Assembly (NCBI GenBank): GCA_963732905.1
Contig: CAVTBM010000004.1
Location: 682,001 to 746,000, forward strand
Source: DASQZK01 sp963732905
GTDB taxonomy: Bacteria > Bacteroidota > Bacteroidia > Bacteroidales > GCA-2748055
Direction: 5' to 3'
Length of the DNA stretch: 64,000 nucleotides
The notes beneath the pieces were generated by a model. The model was not told the DNA's origin and did no database searches. It saw nothing but the letters and a program-made list of their open reading frames with translations. Below are positions 20,811 through 31,096 of the stretch, in pieces (position 1 is the first letter of the stretch; every line of letters begins with the position of its first letter). The translations under genes and the position numbers were made by a program.

Positions 20811-22295
20811 ATGGAAAAAGATGAAATATTCAGACTTAAACTAAGAAGGCAATTTTATCTTACACCTGAACCTTTCAGTCTGGACGGGGATTTTAAAACA
20901 GTTAAGGTTCATGAATCATATTATCTTAATTACCACAAAGATTTGCATTATTGCGAGGCAGGTAAGGACGGACGTAAATTGTTTATCCTTGGCAATTTGT
21001 TTGATCCTTTTCATCCAGACTATTCCAATCAGGACATTGCCAGGAATCTTGCAGACTATGCATTTAATGAATTGCTAAGAAAGTGTGATATCTATGCCGG
21101 ACGATATGTTATCATTTATAGTGATCATGATAGCCTGAAACTTTTCCATGATTTCATGTCACATTTAAAAGTTTACTGGACGATACATGAAGAGATGGTT
21201 TACTGTGGAAGTCAACCACACATCCTTGCCAAACATCTTAATATCCGTAAGTCAACAGATCCTGAAAGGGTTGAATTCTTTAACTCAAATATGTTTACGG
21301 AATTCGAATATATGGATATCTTAAAATATACCCTCTTTGAAAGTATTGAACACCTTCAGCCAAACCATTATCTTGATTTAATCCGGAATCGTTCTGTCAG
21401 GTACTGGCCTCAGGAAGTAATATCCAGGGCTAAAACCAAAGATATCGTCAGACGTGGAACTACCTTACTTAAAGGATATTTGAAAGGAATTGCCAACAGG
21501 TATAAATTAATGATTCCTGTTACTGCTGGACATGAATCAAGATTATTGTTTGCTGCATCCAGGGAGATCAGTGATCAGTGTTATTATTATGTAAACAAAG
21601 TTTCATCATTTAACGATAAGAGTGCTGATCTTCAAATCCCCAAAAAAATGCTTTACAGCTTAGGGTTGAAATTTCATATACTGGAGTATCCGGCAATTGT
21701 AGATCCTGATTTTGAGAAGGTCTATAAAGAGAACTGCCAATCACCGACACAATCCCGACTTGCCTTAATATATAATGTATTTTATACCAGATTCCAAAAT
21801 TATATTAATGTGCCTGGTAACGGAGCTGAAATTTTTGTGTCCGGGTGGAAAGTTCACTTCAGAAACGACATCACCGCTATACAGATCGTTCATCTTTTTC
21901 ATTTTGATCCGAATCCATTTCTTATAAAGGTGCTGGATGAATGGTTAAAAGAAATAAGGCCTTTAAGCAAACAATTTAATATTGATGTGGCAAATTTTTT
22001 CTATTTGGAATTCCGAATGGCAAACTGGGGAACTAATTATCAGACAAATAAAGAGATTGCCCAGGATGAAGTTTACCCTTTTAATTCACGTATGATGATT
22101 ATTGAATTACTTTCTGCAAGATCTTATTACAGGCAGGTAAAAACGAGACTAATTGAAGTTAAAATGATGAAGTATTTGTGGAAAGAGACGGTTTCATTTC
22201 CATTTAATCCTTCAGTAAAAAATTATCTGAAACAGTTTCTTGAGAAAGCTGGATTGTATGGAATAGCCAGCAGGAATTTTATTAAGAAGCCATAG
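20811..22295 (+). CDS. Asparagine-synthase-like protein with degenerate PP-loop
   Basis: 494 aa. The N-terminal part (about 30-200) has the beta-strand pattern of a class II glutamine amidotransferase (GRYVIIY, FHDFMSHLKVYW, VYCGSQP) but lacks the catalytic N-terminal Cys. At residues 236-244 VTAGHESRL aligns with the ATP-pyrophosphatase loop (usually SGGxDSR), so the loop is altered (TAGHESR). Such proteins occur in capsule and O-antigen loci, where they are thought to amidate or otherwise modify sugars or peptides; the reaction here is unknown. It shares the block with transferase genes on the opposite strand. The later part has aromatic-rich stretches typical of these divergent members. 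Confidence 0.65.
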   Translation: MEKDEIFRLKLRRQFYLTPEPFSLDGDFKTVKVHESYYLNYHKDLHYCEAGKDGRKLFILGNLFDPFHPDYSNQDIARNLADYAFNELLRKCDIYAGRYVIIYSDHDSLKLFHDFMSHLKVYWTIHEEMVYCGSQPHILAKHLNIRKSTDPERVEFFNSNMFTEFEYMDILKYTLFESIEHLQPNHYLDLIRNRSVRYWPQEVISRAKTKDIVRRGTTLLKGYLKGIANRYKLMIPVTAGHESRLLFAASREISDQCYYYVNKVSSFNDKSADLQIPKKMLYSLGLKFHILEYPAIVDPDFEKVYKENCQSPTQSRLALIYNVFYTRFQNYINVPGNGAEIFVSGWKVHFRNDITAIQIVHLFHFDPNPFLIKVLDEWLKEIRPLSKQFNIDVANFFYLEFRMANWGTNYQTNKEIAQDEVYPFNSRMMIIELLSARSYYRQVKTRLIEVKMMKYLWKETVSFPFNPSVKNYLKQFLEKAGLYGIASRNFIKKP

Positions 22296-22495
22296 TTATG
22301 TTCGTAAATTTGAAATTTAGGAACCAGTGGTTTTCCAGAGTTCAATGATTTTAAAATTAATGGTTTGCAAGAGTGATTATTTACTCTAGAGTACGTCGAC
22401 CAAAACCCTGTAGGCATGCGAATCGGATTCCCTGAAATAACTAATTGCCGTTTGAAAGCTTATATGACAGGATTTCGTGGCTAACCACTGCGTGC

Positions 22496-23236
22496 TTAAA
22501 AGAAAATTTGAATGTGTGCCTGCCTACGATTAATTTTCTCTTTTAATATTGACCAGATAAACATTGAGTTCCCTATCAGATACCGCCGCCATAGGCGGCG
22601 GGGTTCTTTAATCAGTCTAAAAAACCATTCTAACCCCAATGAGATAATCCATTTGGGTGCCCGGTCGATCTTACCTGAATAGAAATCGAAAACAGCACCA
22701 ATACAACAGATATGACCCACCTCCAATTCATTAAAATGTATGTATGCCCATTTTTCCTGCTTAGGTGCCGTCATTCCTATAAAGAGTACATCAGGTTTAC
22801 TCTGGTTTATTAATGATATCATTTTTTTATTATCGGAAGTCGTAAATTCCGGTTTAAATGGAGGAGAATAGCCTGAGACCAGAACATTGGGAAAATCAGT
22901 TCTGATCTTCTCGGAAATTCGCTCTAATGTAGATTCACTACTTCCTAAAAAAAAGCATCTGCCACTCTGATTGTCAAGCCGGTTCATTTCATACATGAAT
23001 AAATCAGCACCTGCTATTTTGGTTAAACGAATGCCTTTTAACAATTTTATAGCGAATACGATGCTAATGCCATCAGGTAATAAAACATCTGAATGTTCCA
23101 GAGCTTCCGCAAACTCTTTGTCTTTTTGTGCAACGTTATACGAATGCGCATTAATTGTATTTATAAGCAGTTTTTTTGCAGGTAGGGAATCCAGAGAATT
23201 GGCGAATACCGGAGATGTTAATAAAGAAAATTTCAC
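22496..23236 (-). CDS. WecG/TagA/CpsF-family glycosyltransferase (GT26)
   Basis: 246 aa, close to the usual family length. Seen blocks: TINAHSYNVA, LLPDGISIVFA, FIGMTAPKQEKW, and the C-terminal CIGAVFDFYSGKIDRAPKW followed by EPRRLWRRYL. GT26 enzymes add ManNAc, ManNAcA or similar sugars to a polyprenyl-diphosphate-linked sugar at the membrane, usually as the second sugar of the repeat unit. The epimerase at 17272-18441 would supply the UDP-ManNAc precursor, which fits. The start codon is GTG (23236); no strong ribosome site is visible, but the length agrees with the family. Confidence 0.9.
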   Translation of the reverse strand: MKFSLLTSPVFANSLDSLPAKKLLINTINAHSYNVAQKDKEFAEALEHSDVLLPDGISIVFAIKLLKGIRLTKIAGADLFMYEMNRLDNQSGRCFFLGSSESTLERISEKIRTDFPNVLVSGYSPPFKPEFTTSDNKKMISLINQSKPDVLFIGMTAPKQEKWAYIHFNELEVGHICCIGAVFDFYSGKIDRAPKWIISLGLEWFFRLIKEPRRLWRRYLIGNSMFIWSILKEKINRRQAHIQIFF

Positions 23237-23508
23237 AATTCAAAGTTTTAAGGTTAAGCAGGGAAGCACTTTTAAAACTATTAACAAAAATTGCAGACAT
23301 TAAATTTATAATCAGATTTAAATACCTTTTAGTGTAATCCGATATATGGTACGAGCATCGATGAAAAATGTTTATTACTGAGTACGCTTATGTACAGCTA
23401 CCTAATACATTTTTACGCAATAGACGAATTTCTGTTATTTTCCTGTAAAATTTCGAGAACAATTGTGAAATTCCTGTAGTATTCTTCCTTAGACTTAACC
23501 AGAGAAAG

Positions 23509-24672
23509 TTATGTTTTTAACAATACTTCAATTGTCTTTGAAAAAATATGAACCATATTATTCACATTGCTCTTGTTTTTTATGATTTCGCGGGATTTTT
23601 GTGAGAGCATAGTTACATTTATCTCACTATCATTTATCCGGCGTTCCATAGCAGAGACAAGACTGACAAAATCATTTTCATTAAACCGATAGCCGGAAAC
23701 GCCATCAATTACCAGATCATCTTCGGTACCATCTGCTTTGCTGACAATACAGGGCTTTCCCCAAAACATTGCCTGATTAAGGGCTAACCCTCCTATTCCT
23801 GGCAGAACCAGACAGTCTGATGCTGCGATGTATGAATCTACTCCTTCAATGATTCTGCCAAGATAGATTATGCCCGGATCCTGATAGACTTGCAATTTTT
23901 CTTCGACCGTTTTCCTTTCAGGCCCATCGCCAATAATGATTAATTTAATATTAGAATATCTTTTATGTAATTCATTGAATGCATCAATAAGCACATCAAC
24001 TCTTTTTTCAACAATCAATCCGCCAACGTAAATAAAAGTGATAGAAGAATCCAATTCATACTTTTGCCTTATTTTTTGTGATTCTTTGAGTATTTCCTTG
24101 GATTTTGCTTCCATGTCGTCAGTTTCTATACCATTGTAACAAGTACTAATAATTGAAGGATCAACGCCCATTAAATTTACATATTCACTTGCTTTCGTAC
24201 TGTAAGTTAGATGATAGTCAGCCCGACTGAAAAATATTGATACCAACTTATTTTTGAGACTGAGCAGCCATCCCTTAGCTCTTCCTGGTTCCCAACCACA
24301 TGTCCAGAGAATTAGTCTTTTATGGTTCTTTATTATCCACTTTGATACCAACCTGAGTGACACGTCTCCGCCAATTCCCTGCATAATAACCAAATCTGGA
24401 TTTTCCTTTTTAAGACTTTTTACCATTCCACGATCAATGACAATATTTAGTGAGAACAGCTTCATAAGCATAATGGGAAAGCCTTTTTCTGCAAAGGGGA
24501 TATCGCCATTATAGGAAGGTCGTCCATCTTCCTTCGTCTTGGTGCCATGGTAAACAATTAGATCAGCTTGATTACTGACGGCTTTTGCAAGTTTTTGATA
24601 AAAAGTAATCCTGTAGGGCTGCAGCATTGGAGTAATGAGAACGATCTTTCTTTTCACTTTTTGGTCTGACAT
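23509..24672 (-). CDS. GT4-family glycosyltransferase
   Basis: 387 aa, GT-B fold. The N-terminal half starts with VLITPMLQPYRITFYQKL, a form common in GT4 enzymes of polysaccharide loci. The C-terminal half has the donor-binding strand FIYVGGLIVEKRVDVLIDAF at about 210-230, IIGDGPERK, and the acidic site region CLVLPGIGGLALNQAM. It would act on the cytoplasmic face, adding a sugar to the lipid-linked intermediate. It lies 272 bases upstream of the GT26 gene in the same direction and may be transcribed with it. Starts at ATG 24672. Confidence 0.88.
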   Translation of the reverse strand: MSDQKVKRKIVLITPMLQPYRITFYQKLAKAVSNQADLIVYHGTKTKEDGRPSYNGDIPFAEKGFPIMLMKLFSLNIVIDRGMVKSLKKENPDLVIMQGIGGDVSLRLVSKWIIKNHKRLILWTCGWEPGRAKGWLLSLKNKLVSIFFSRADYHLTYSTKASEYVNLMGVDPSIISTCYNGIETDDMEAKSKEILKESQKIRQKYELDSSITFIYVGGLIVEKRVDVLIDAFNELHKRYSNIKLIIIGDGPERKTVEEKLQVYQDPGIIYLGRIIEGVDSYIAASDCLVLPGIGGLALNQAMFWGKPCIVSKADGTEDDLVIDGVSGYRFNENDFVSLVSAMERRINDSEINVTMLSQKSREIIKNKSNVNNMVHIFSKTIEVLLKT

Positions 24673-25277
24673 ATACGTATAATATAATGTGTATTTGAAT
24701 TATTTTTCGTTTTTTGGAATTCGTCCAAAGATAGCATCATAGTGGGTTATTATGCCCAATGCAATTGTTTAATAGGTTGATACATAATATTATCTTCATA
24801 AACGGCTAATACCTGATATCAATTTTTGATGTGTGTTTTATAATGAATACTCTTTTAACGGCATTTCATTATCCGGGTTTGGTTCTTTCTTAAGAAAGTT
24901 GGGATAACCCGAAAAAATAAATAAGTATCTAGGTATTAATCAATTCAGAATTATTTTATTATAAAGGTTTTGATGAATCAAGGCTTTTCATCGTTCAACA
25001 TTAGAAAAGTAAAATTGTTGATTTTTCTTTTTTTTGTGTCATTCCTTGTTTTATGCGCCTTTCAGGCAATTCTCAATTTATAATTAGTATAAATAGATGT
25101 TTTTTGATATGAGCATTAAATGATGAGTAACAAAATTTTGTTTATTTGCGTATTGGGAATGGATTTTTTCGTTGATCACATATTAGTTATTGTACACCAG
25201 TTAATTGTGGTTGTTTGTCAAAATATTTAGAGTTGTTTTTCCCATCATTTGAGTGAAAATCATTTAATACGTTGTGA
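24673..25277. other. AT-rich intergenic region, 605 bases
   Basis: The region between divergent genes carries the upstream sequences of the GT4 gene (minus) and of lyase-like copy C (plus). It is very A/T-rich and has one plausible tiny frame (24973-25083, listed separately). No transposon end or strong hairpin was found. Confidence 0.5.
24973..25083 (+). CDS. Possible 36-aa hydrophobic peptide
   Basis: ATG 24973 is preceded by AAAGG at a suitable distance. The peptide starts MNQGFSSFNIRKVKLLIFLF and continues with a hydrophobic stretch, so it looks like one membrane helix behind a basic N-terminus. It could be a small membrane peptide, the surviving signal sequence of a lost secreted gene, or chance in A/T-rich DNA. 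No homology is recognised. Confidence 0.25.
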   Translation: MNQGFSSFNIRKVKLLIFLFFVSFLVLCAFQAILNL

Positions 25278-28093
25278 ATGAGGCTGATAGTGGTTATTTT
25301 AATTGCCCTTCTTGGCCAGATTACGGTTCTGGCACAAGACAATATATATAATATAATTTTCAAACAGGATTTCGAGAATGACACGCCCGGATTATATAAT
25401 TACAATGAGTGGAAAGAGGATTGGAACAATCCGGACTATGCAAACGGTCTGGACAAGACCTACATCATAAAAACAAGTGATGGCAATAAGGTCATGCAGT
25501 GGACTTATCCAAAGGGCAGTTTTGGACCAACTGATGGAGGAGGTCAATTTAATTCGCCCAACAATGCCCAGGCAGACGAAGTTTACATGTCTTATAATAT
25601 TAAATTCAAACCCGGATTTGACTGGAATATGGGCGAAAAATTCCAGGATTAATGGGTGATCCTGATAATTATACCGCAGGGATTAATAATCCACTATGGA
25701 CCGATGGATTTCAAAATGGTTTGATGTGGGGTCATGGTTTTGGCGATCAGGATGACAAAGGAGGTATTTATTTCTACACCTATCATCAGGATATGCCCGG
25801 ATTGTATGGTGAAAGTTTTCGCTGGGGGAACTTTAAATTTCAAACGGATCCGGAAAGGTGGTATAATGTCACAATCCGAATGGTCATGAATACCATTAAA
25901 TCTGATGGCAGCGGTGGAAACTACGATGGCATAATGGAAGGATTTGTGGATGGGAAACTGGTTTTATCCAAAACCGGTATGCGATTCAGGAATGTTTCGA
26001 CGGTCCATATTAACAAAATGAAAATTTACAGTTTCTTCGGAGGATCAGGTTCCGATTATGGTGCAACACGGGACGAATGGTCGCAACTTGATGACATATA
26101 TTTGTTTACTTACTCCAGTGGCGTGAATGTTCCCAGAGGAAATACGCCCAGTCCTGCAGGCAGAGTGCTGCAACTTCCTAATTTAAAGACCGCTTCTAGT
26201 GCCAATATTACAGATACAACTTCACCCAGCGTTCCCGGAGGCCTGACTGTTACCGGGAAAACGGAAAACAATATCAGCCTGTCGTGGAATGCTTCTACTG
26301 ACAATACAAAAGTAACCGGGTACCATATTTGGCTTGATGGAAAAAATGCAGGTTCTGCAAGCGGAACAGTTTATAAGATTTCAGGTTTAAATGCTGGAAC
26401 AAGCTATTCCGTTGCTGTGTCAGCCTTTGATGCTGCTTCAAATGAGAGCGCAAAATCAAAGGCATTGAGTGTGACTACCACAGAAATCGATCAGCCGGAT
26501 ACGCTAGCTCCTTCAATTCCAACTGGTCTGACCATCACAGGCATAACAGATACAACAGCCAGTTTGTCGTGGTCTTTATCAACCGATAATATTGGTGTTT
26601 CAGGATATATTGTTTTCGTCGATGGTATTGTGAAAGGTACAGTTTCATCTACCTCCTATACAATTGGTGATCTGACTCCAAATACAAGTTATCTGCTTAC
26701 TGTTTCTGCTTATGATTCTTCATCCAACAAATCAGCGGAATCTGAAGCGCTGAATGTAACCACTGAAAATGCTACTACCTCGGATCCGGATACCACGGCA
26801 GCAGAAACGGAACAAACTGAAATTAGTATTCTTGAAGTACATAATGACACGGAAAACAATGCAAAAACCGTCTCTGAGATTAGGTCTTATGGGAATAGTG
26901 AACTTCGTAACTTCGGAGTAATGATCAGTAAAAATGAGAATCCGGTTATCGGCGGCATCATGTACATTGCCGAAACAGGTATGTATTATGTGAAGAATGA
27001 CAACCGTGTGGCCAGGAACCTTCAGGTATTGTATAACTTCTCTGAATGTCAAGGTAGCCAGGTAAAGGATATTTCCGGCAACGGAACTCCGGTAAATCTT
27101 GAAATCTCTAATCCTTACGGAATCAAATGGCTGTCTGGTCAGGGTCTTAAAGTTACAGATAATACTATTATATCTTCAGGAGACGAATCGGGTAAACTCG
27201 TTCAATCTCTTGCTGCCACAAATGAAATTTCGATGGAAGCATGGGTTAAACCTGCAGAGATAGCTCAGGCCGGTCCGGCCAGGATCGTAAGTCTTTCGAC
27301 TGATAATTACAGCCGGGCAACCACACTCGGACAAACCGGGAATGCAGCAGGTTATGCTTACAATGTGAGGTTAAATACTACTTCCACCGATCAAAACGGC
27401 ATGCCAGAATGTTCCTCAAACGAAGATTTTAAGATTGTTTCTCTTCAGCATATAGTATACACGAGGGACCGTTATGGTAATGAAAAGATTTATGTTAATG
27501 GTCTTGAACGATACTCAGGAAAACGTACAGGTGATTTTTCCTCATGGGGTGATGGATATAAATTGGTTCTGGCGAATGAACTCACCGGTAACAGGCCATG
27601 GAGAGGCACTTATTATCTGGTTGCAATTTATAACCGGGCTCTCAATGATAAAGAAGTTGTACAGAATTATAATGCCGGTTATGGCAAATTACTGTTTAAT
27701 TCCGTTCTCGATAATCTTGAACCGGAAACCCATTACTACCTTTCAGCCTTTGCAGAAACAGATCAAGGAATGCACTATGGTGATGTTGTTGATTTACACA
27801 CTTATATTTCAAGGCATTCAGATGCTGACAGCATACAATTGAATGTTTATCCCAACCCTTCTGATGGTATTTTCCATGTTTCATTCGAGTATAATAAGGT
27901 CGATCACGCTACTATTACTATTTCTGACCTCAATGGAAAAATAATACATTCATCCATTATCCCTGTCAATAAATTCGACATACTCCAGGAGAAGCAGTTT
28001 AATCTGGGTAACAACTTGAAAAATGGTGTCTACTTTGTGACGCTGAATATCGGTTCTTCCATTAGTTCAAGGAAACTGATCATACAACATTAA
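25278..28093 (+). pseudogene. Polysaccharide-lyase-14-like FN3/LamG protein with T9SS tail, frameshifted (copy C)
   Basis: Open segments are 25278-25652 and 25652-28093. A G is missing near 25635 (GGCGAAAAATT where GGCGGAAAAATT restores GGKIPGLMGDP), after codon 119; repaired length is about 938 aa. The signal peptide is MRLIVVILIALLGQITVLAQ. The lyase-like jelly roll (about 22-275) is followed by two FN3 domains, a spacer containing SILEVHNDTENNAK, a LamG-like domain (EAWVKP, VNGLERYSG, YNRALND) and a type-A T9SS sorting domain (LNVYPNPSDG...GVYFVTLNI). Long stretches are identical to copy D. Predicted cell-surface location. Either a pseudogene or a consensus error; the second segment alone lacks a signal peptide. 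Confidence 0.7.
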
Positions 28094-28588
28094 CTTTTCT
28101 TATCATCAGTAATTCATTGCCGAATTGACCAGGAAAGATGCTGGATATAACTTTACTTCCTGATATTATATATCCCTCCCGGAAGTTTTGTGTATGATAG
28201 TTTCGTTATAGCAAGGCGTTAGCATCATCATCTCAATTGCACAGGGGATTTTCCCACAAACGTCGTCGATAGCAGATTGCATAAGGTGTTTTCATTGTTT
28301 TGCGGAAAACCTTACATCCGGAATATACCTTGTGAAAATAACAGGGAAAAACAGCTTTGAGAAAATTCAGAAGGTGATCTGTTACTGACCTGAATTCTGA
28401 AATCCCAAGGATCATATAAGACCTTGATTCCTTTGTTATTAAAAAGAGGGTGTCTCAAAACGATTTTTTAAGGTACTCTTTTTCAATATTTTTCTCATTC
28501 AACTGCTGGTCTTTATTCCTCTTTTTCTTCCAAATATCCCTGGCGTCTAAAGACCTTTGTGGCCTTACAACTTCGAATTTCGATATTC
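28094..28588. other. 495-base gap holding a probable gene remnant
   Basis: Between the convergent lyase-like copy C and the SGNH gene. Apart from the AraC-like remnant at 28233-28415 nothing gene-like is seen. A weak inverted repeat around 28125-28165 (CAGGAA / TTCCTG) could be part of a terminator. Confidence 0.4.
28233..28415 (-). pseudogene. Possible remnant of an AraC-type helix-turn-helix C-terminus
   Basis: The 60-residue frame contains KVFRKTMKTPYAICYRRRL, which recalls the end of AraC-family DNA-binding domains (KVFRK..G.TP..YRRR), with small disruptions. It is far too short for a regulator, and the rest of the frame is not recognisable. It may be a decayed gene end or a chance likeness. 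Confidence 0.25.
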
Positions 28589-29647
28589 TCATTCATTTCC
28601 CGACAACTTCTTTGCCAAAACCTCTCCAATAACTTTATGCGCTGCGTTATTCCAATGGCCTCTTTTATTCGTAGCTAGCCAGTAATTCGGATCAATCCCC
28701 TTCTCTTTTAAGCCATTAAGAGCAAGATAGATTCTTATAGTTTGTATACCGGAGCTGTCAATTAACTGTTCTATCTGAGCTGAAGGATTGTCAATCAATA
28801 CAAGATATATTTTATTATTCCGGGCTAAAGTATTTATGATCCGTTTGCTTAAGAGAGGGATCTCGTTGGCTACCTTCTCTCCGGCTGCTGATTCCTCGCT
28901 AACTAAGGTGGCATTCTTTTCGTATATATGTGTAAATAAATGGTTTAGTTTCCCAAAGATTATGGGACCAGATAATCCATCCTTATATATCTTGAAACAA
29001 TTGTTTGCAATTTTAAGGAACACACAATTCTCTCTTAAAAATTTTGATTTATTATACTTTTTAAAAGCACTTCCTTTTATGAAGTCTTTTACAATAACAA
29101 GACTGTCGCCATGCATCTTAACTGTGGGTAGCAGATCATCGGAACTATGTTGATAAAAATCGTCATTATGCACAAATACCAGGATCTTGTCTGGTTGAAA
29201 TTTTGAAGCAAAAGTCTTATAGTAGACATACATATCACTTAGTACAAATCCACCCCAGCCAAAATTCAGTACCTCTGTCTTAAGATCCTGTATCTGATTA
29301 AGTTGATGTTCTAAAACAGCCCTGAAAGAGTTTCTGTCAAAAACTTGAAAAGCAGCCACAAAAGAATCTCCAATTAAAGCCACTCTGAATGTGTTTTTCC
29401 TTTTCTCCGGTGGATAATCCGGGCCCAGGTACCCATAATGGTTAGCCTGCCCCAAGTAAAAACCCTCATTCAAATACAATAATGGAACATCGGGCAGTAG
29501 CCTTTTGACGTGAATTGAATCAACTTCAAAATTCGACAACGATTCGATTTCTGCAAACCTTTCGTAACGGTCTATGAAAAGTAATCCCACAGAAAATGAT
29601 AGAATGAAAAGAATGCAGTTTCTAACGATATGTATGTTACTTTTCAC
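28589..29647 (-). CDS. SGNH-fold O-acetyltransferase partner (AlgJ/AlgX/PatB-like), membrane anchored
   Basis: 352 aa with one N-terminal membrane segment (about 8-25), the rest probably periplasmic. The nucleophile motif is LIGDSFVAAF (Ser95), and GHWNNAAHKVIGE near the C-terminus supplies the catalytic His (His331); the usual Asp two or three residues before it is not in the canonical place. It starts at GTG 29647, preceded by a strong AAAGGAGG, only 15 bases after the MBOAT gene stop. The pair is organised like AlgI with AlgJ/AlgX or PatA with PatB: the membrane protein brings acetyl groups out and the SGNH protein places them on polysaccharide. Here the likely acceptor is the polymer made by this locus. 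Confidence 0.8.
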   Translation of the reverse strand: MKSNIHIVRNCILFILSFSVGLLFIDRYERFAEIESLSNFEVDSIHVKRLLPDVPLLYLNEGFYLGQANHYGYLGPDYPPEKRKNTFRVALIGDSFVAAFQVFDRNSFRAVLEHQLNQIQDLKTEVLNFGWGGFVLSDMYVYYKTFASKFQPDKILVFVHNDDFYQHSSDDLLPTVKMHGDSLVIVKDFIKGSAFKKYNKSKFLRENCVFLKIANNCFKIYKDGLSGPIIFGKLNHLFTHIYEKNATLVSEESAAGEKVANEIPLLSKRIINTLARNNKIYLVLIDNPSAQIEQLIDSSGIQTIRIYLALNGLKEKGIDPNYWLATNKRGHWNNAAHKVIGEVLAKKLSGNE

Positions 29648-29662
29648 GCCATCCTCCTTTCA

Positions 29663-31096
29663 TTAAAATTGAAAATAAACAAAAGGCATTGGTTCTGCCT
29701 GGAACATATAAAATAATACAGTTATAAACATGATACTCAGAAATCCCCAACGAATGGCAGGATTCTTTATCATCAGGAAAAATGTATGTTTGCGGGTTAG
29801 GTATTGTGAAATGTCAAAAAATAATATCATTAATGAAAAGCTCAGCGTGATAACCTGAATCCTGTTGCCGAAAGCACTTGGTTCCCAGTGTATCATTTTT
29901 TGAATAAAATATCCGGCCTGACCAAACGTTTTTGCCCTGAAAAACAACCAGGTGAACAATACCAAAATGTTGGTCAGCATAACATTAAATATAAAACGAA
30001 AAAGGCTTTTCATATTCTTATAATGAAAGTGTTCTTCTATCTTCTTCCCTTTCAGTATCCATTTGTGAATAGCAAGATAAACCCCATGCAGACCTCCCCA
30101 TATCACAAAATTCCAGCTCGCCCCATGCCACAGCCCTCCAAGTAACATGGTTAGCATGAGATTAATATAAGTGCGTCGTACACCCTTACGGTTCCCGCCT
30201 AAGGGAATATAAAGATAATCCCTAAGCCATGTTGATAGCGAAATATGCCACCTTCTCCAGAATTCCGTGATGTTCGCTGATAAATACGGCTGCTCAAAGT
30301 TCTTCATTAATTCAATGCCGAGAAGCTTGGCTGTTCCCCTTGCAATACTGCTGTAACCTGAAAAATCCGCATAGATCTGAATGGCAAAAAGAATTAGGGC
30401 CATTAACAACTCAGGAGATTTATAAAGCTCCGGCTGTGCAAATATCCTGTCAACAAGTCTTCCTGCCGAATCTCCAATCATCACTTTCTTAAACAATCCC
30501 ATGATGATGAGCACTGCACCTTTTTCAAACTGGGCCTTCGTGGCCCCAAACTTTTCTGAAAGCTGGGGGAGCAAATGGGCAGCTCTTTCAATAGGTCCGG
30601 CTACCAACTGAGGAAAGAAGGAGACATATAGCGCAAAATCAATAAACGAATGAGTTGGCTTCAATTTTCCTCTGTAAATGTCAATGGAATAGGTCATGGT
30701 TTGAAAGGTATAAAAGGATATACCTACCGGCAGAATAATGTTCAGGTGAAGAAAATCCGCATGCCCTCCAAACATAGATATTAATGTACTAAAACTATCT
30801 GTAAAAAAATTGAAGTATTTGAAAAATCCAAGGATACCAAGATTTGCAAATATGCTTGTCATTAATAGCCTTTTTCTTGGTGCTTTACCTTCTGTAATAA
30901 ACAATTTCCTCCCGACAAAGAAGTCCACCAGAGTTGAAATAAGAAGCAGGGAACAGAACCTCCAGTCCCAATAGCCATAAAAGAAATAACTTGCAAGAAG
31001 CAAGAATATATTTCGTGACTGCCTGGTTTTTAACGCATAAAATACCGGGACTACAACTCCAAGAAAAATTAAAAAGACAAATGAATTAAACAGCAT
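29663..31096 (-). CDS. MBOAT-family membrane O-acyltransferase (AlgI/DltB type)
   Basis: 477 aa, polytopic. It has the AlgI-type sequence: FFKYFNF, LPVGISFYTFQTMTYSID, FFPQLVAGPIER, the conserved ITEFWRRWHISLSTWLRDY (His294), and LLGGLWHGASWNFVIWGGLH with the essential His324. MBOAT proteins move acyl groups across the inner membrane. With the SGNH gene directly downstream it forms a two-gene operon for O-acetylation of an exported polysaccharide. Length is normal for the family. Starts at ATG 31096. Confidence 0.93.
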   Translation of the reverse strand: MLFNSFVFLIFLGVVVPVFYALKTRQSRNIFLLLASYFFYGYWDWRFCSLLLISTLVDFFVGRKLFITEGKAPRKRLLMTSIFANLGILGFFKYFNFFTDSFSTLISMFGGHADFLHLNIILPVGISFYTFQTMTYSIDIYRGKLKPTHSFIDFALYVSFFPQLVAGPIERAAHLLPQLSEKFGATKAQFEKGAVLIIMGLFKKVMIGDSAGRLVDRIFAQPELYKSPELLMALILFAIQIYADFSGYSSIARGTAKLLGIELMKNFEQPYLSANITEFWRRWHISLSTWLRDYLYIPLGGNRKGVRRTYINLMLTMLLGGLWHGASWNFVIWGGLHGVYLAIHKWILKGKKIEEHFHYKNMKSLFRFIFNVMLTNILVLFTWLFFRAKTFGQAGYFIQKMIHWEPSAFGNRIQVITLSFSLMILFFDISQYLTRKHTFFLMIKNPAIRWGFLSIMFITVLFYMFQAEPMPFVYFQF

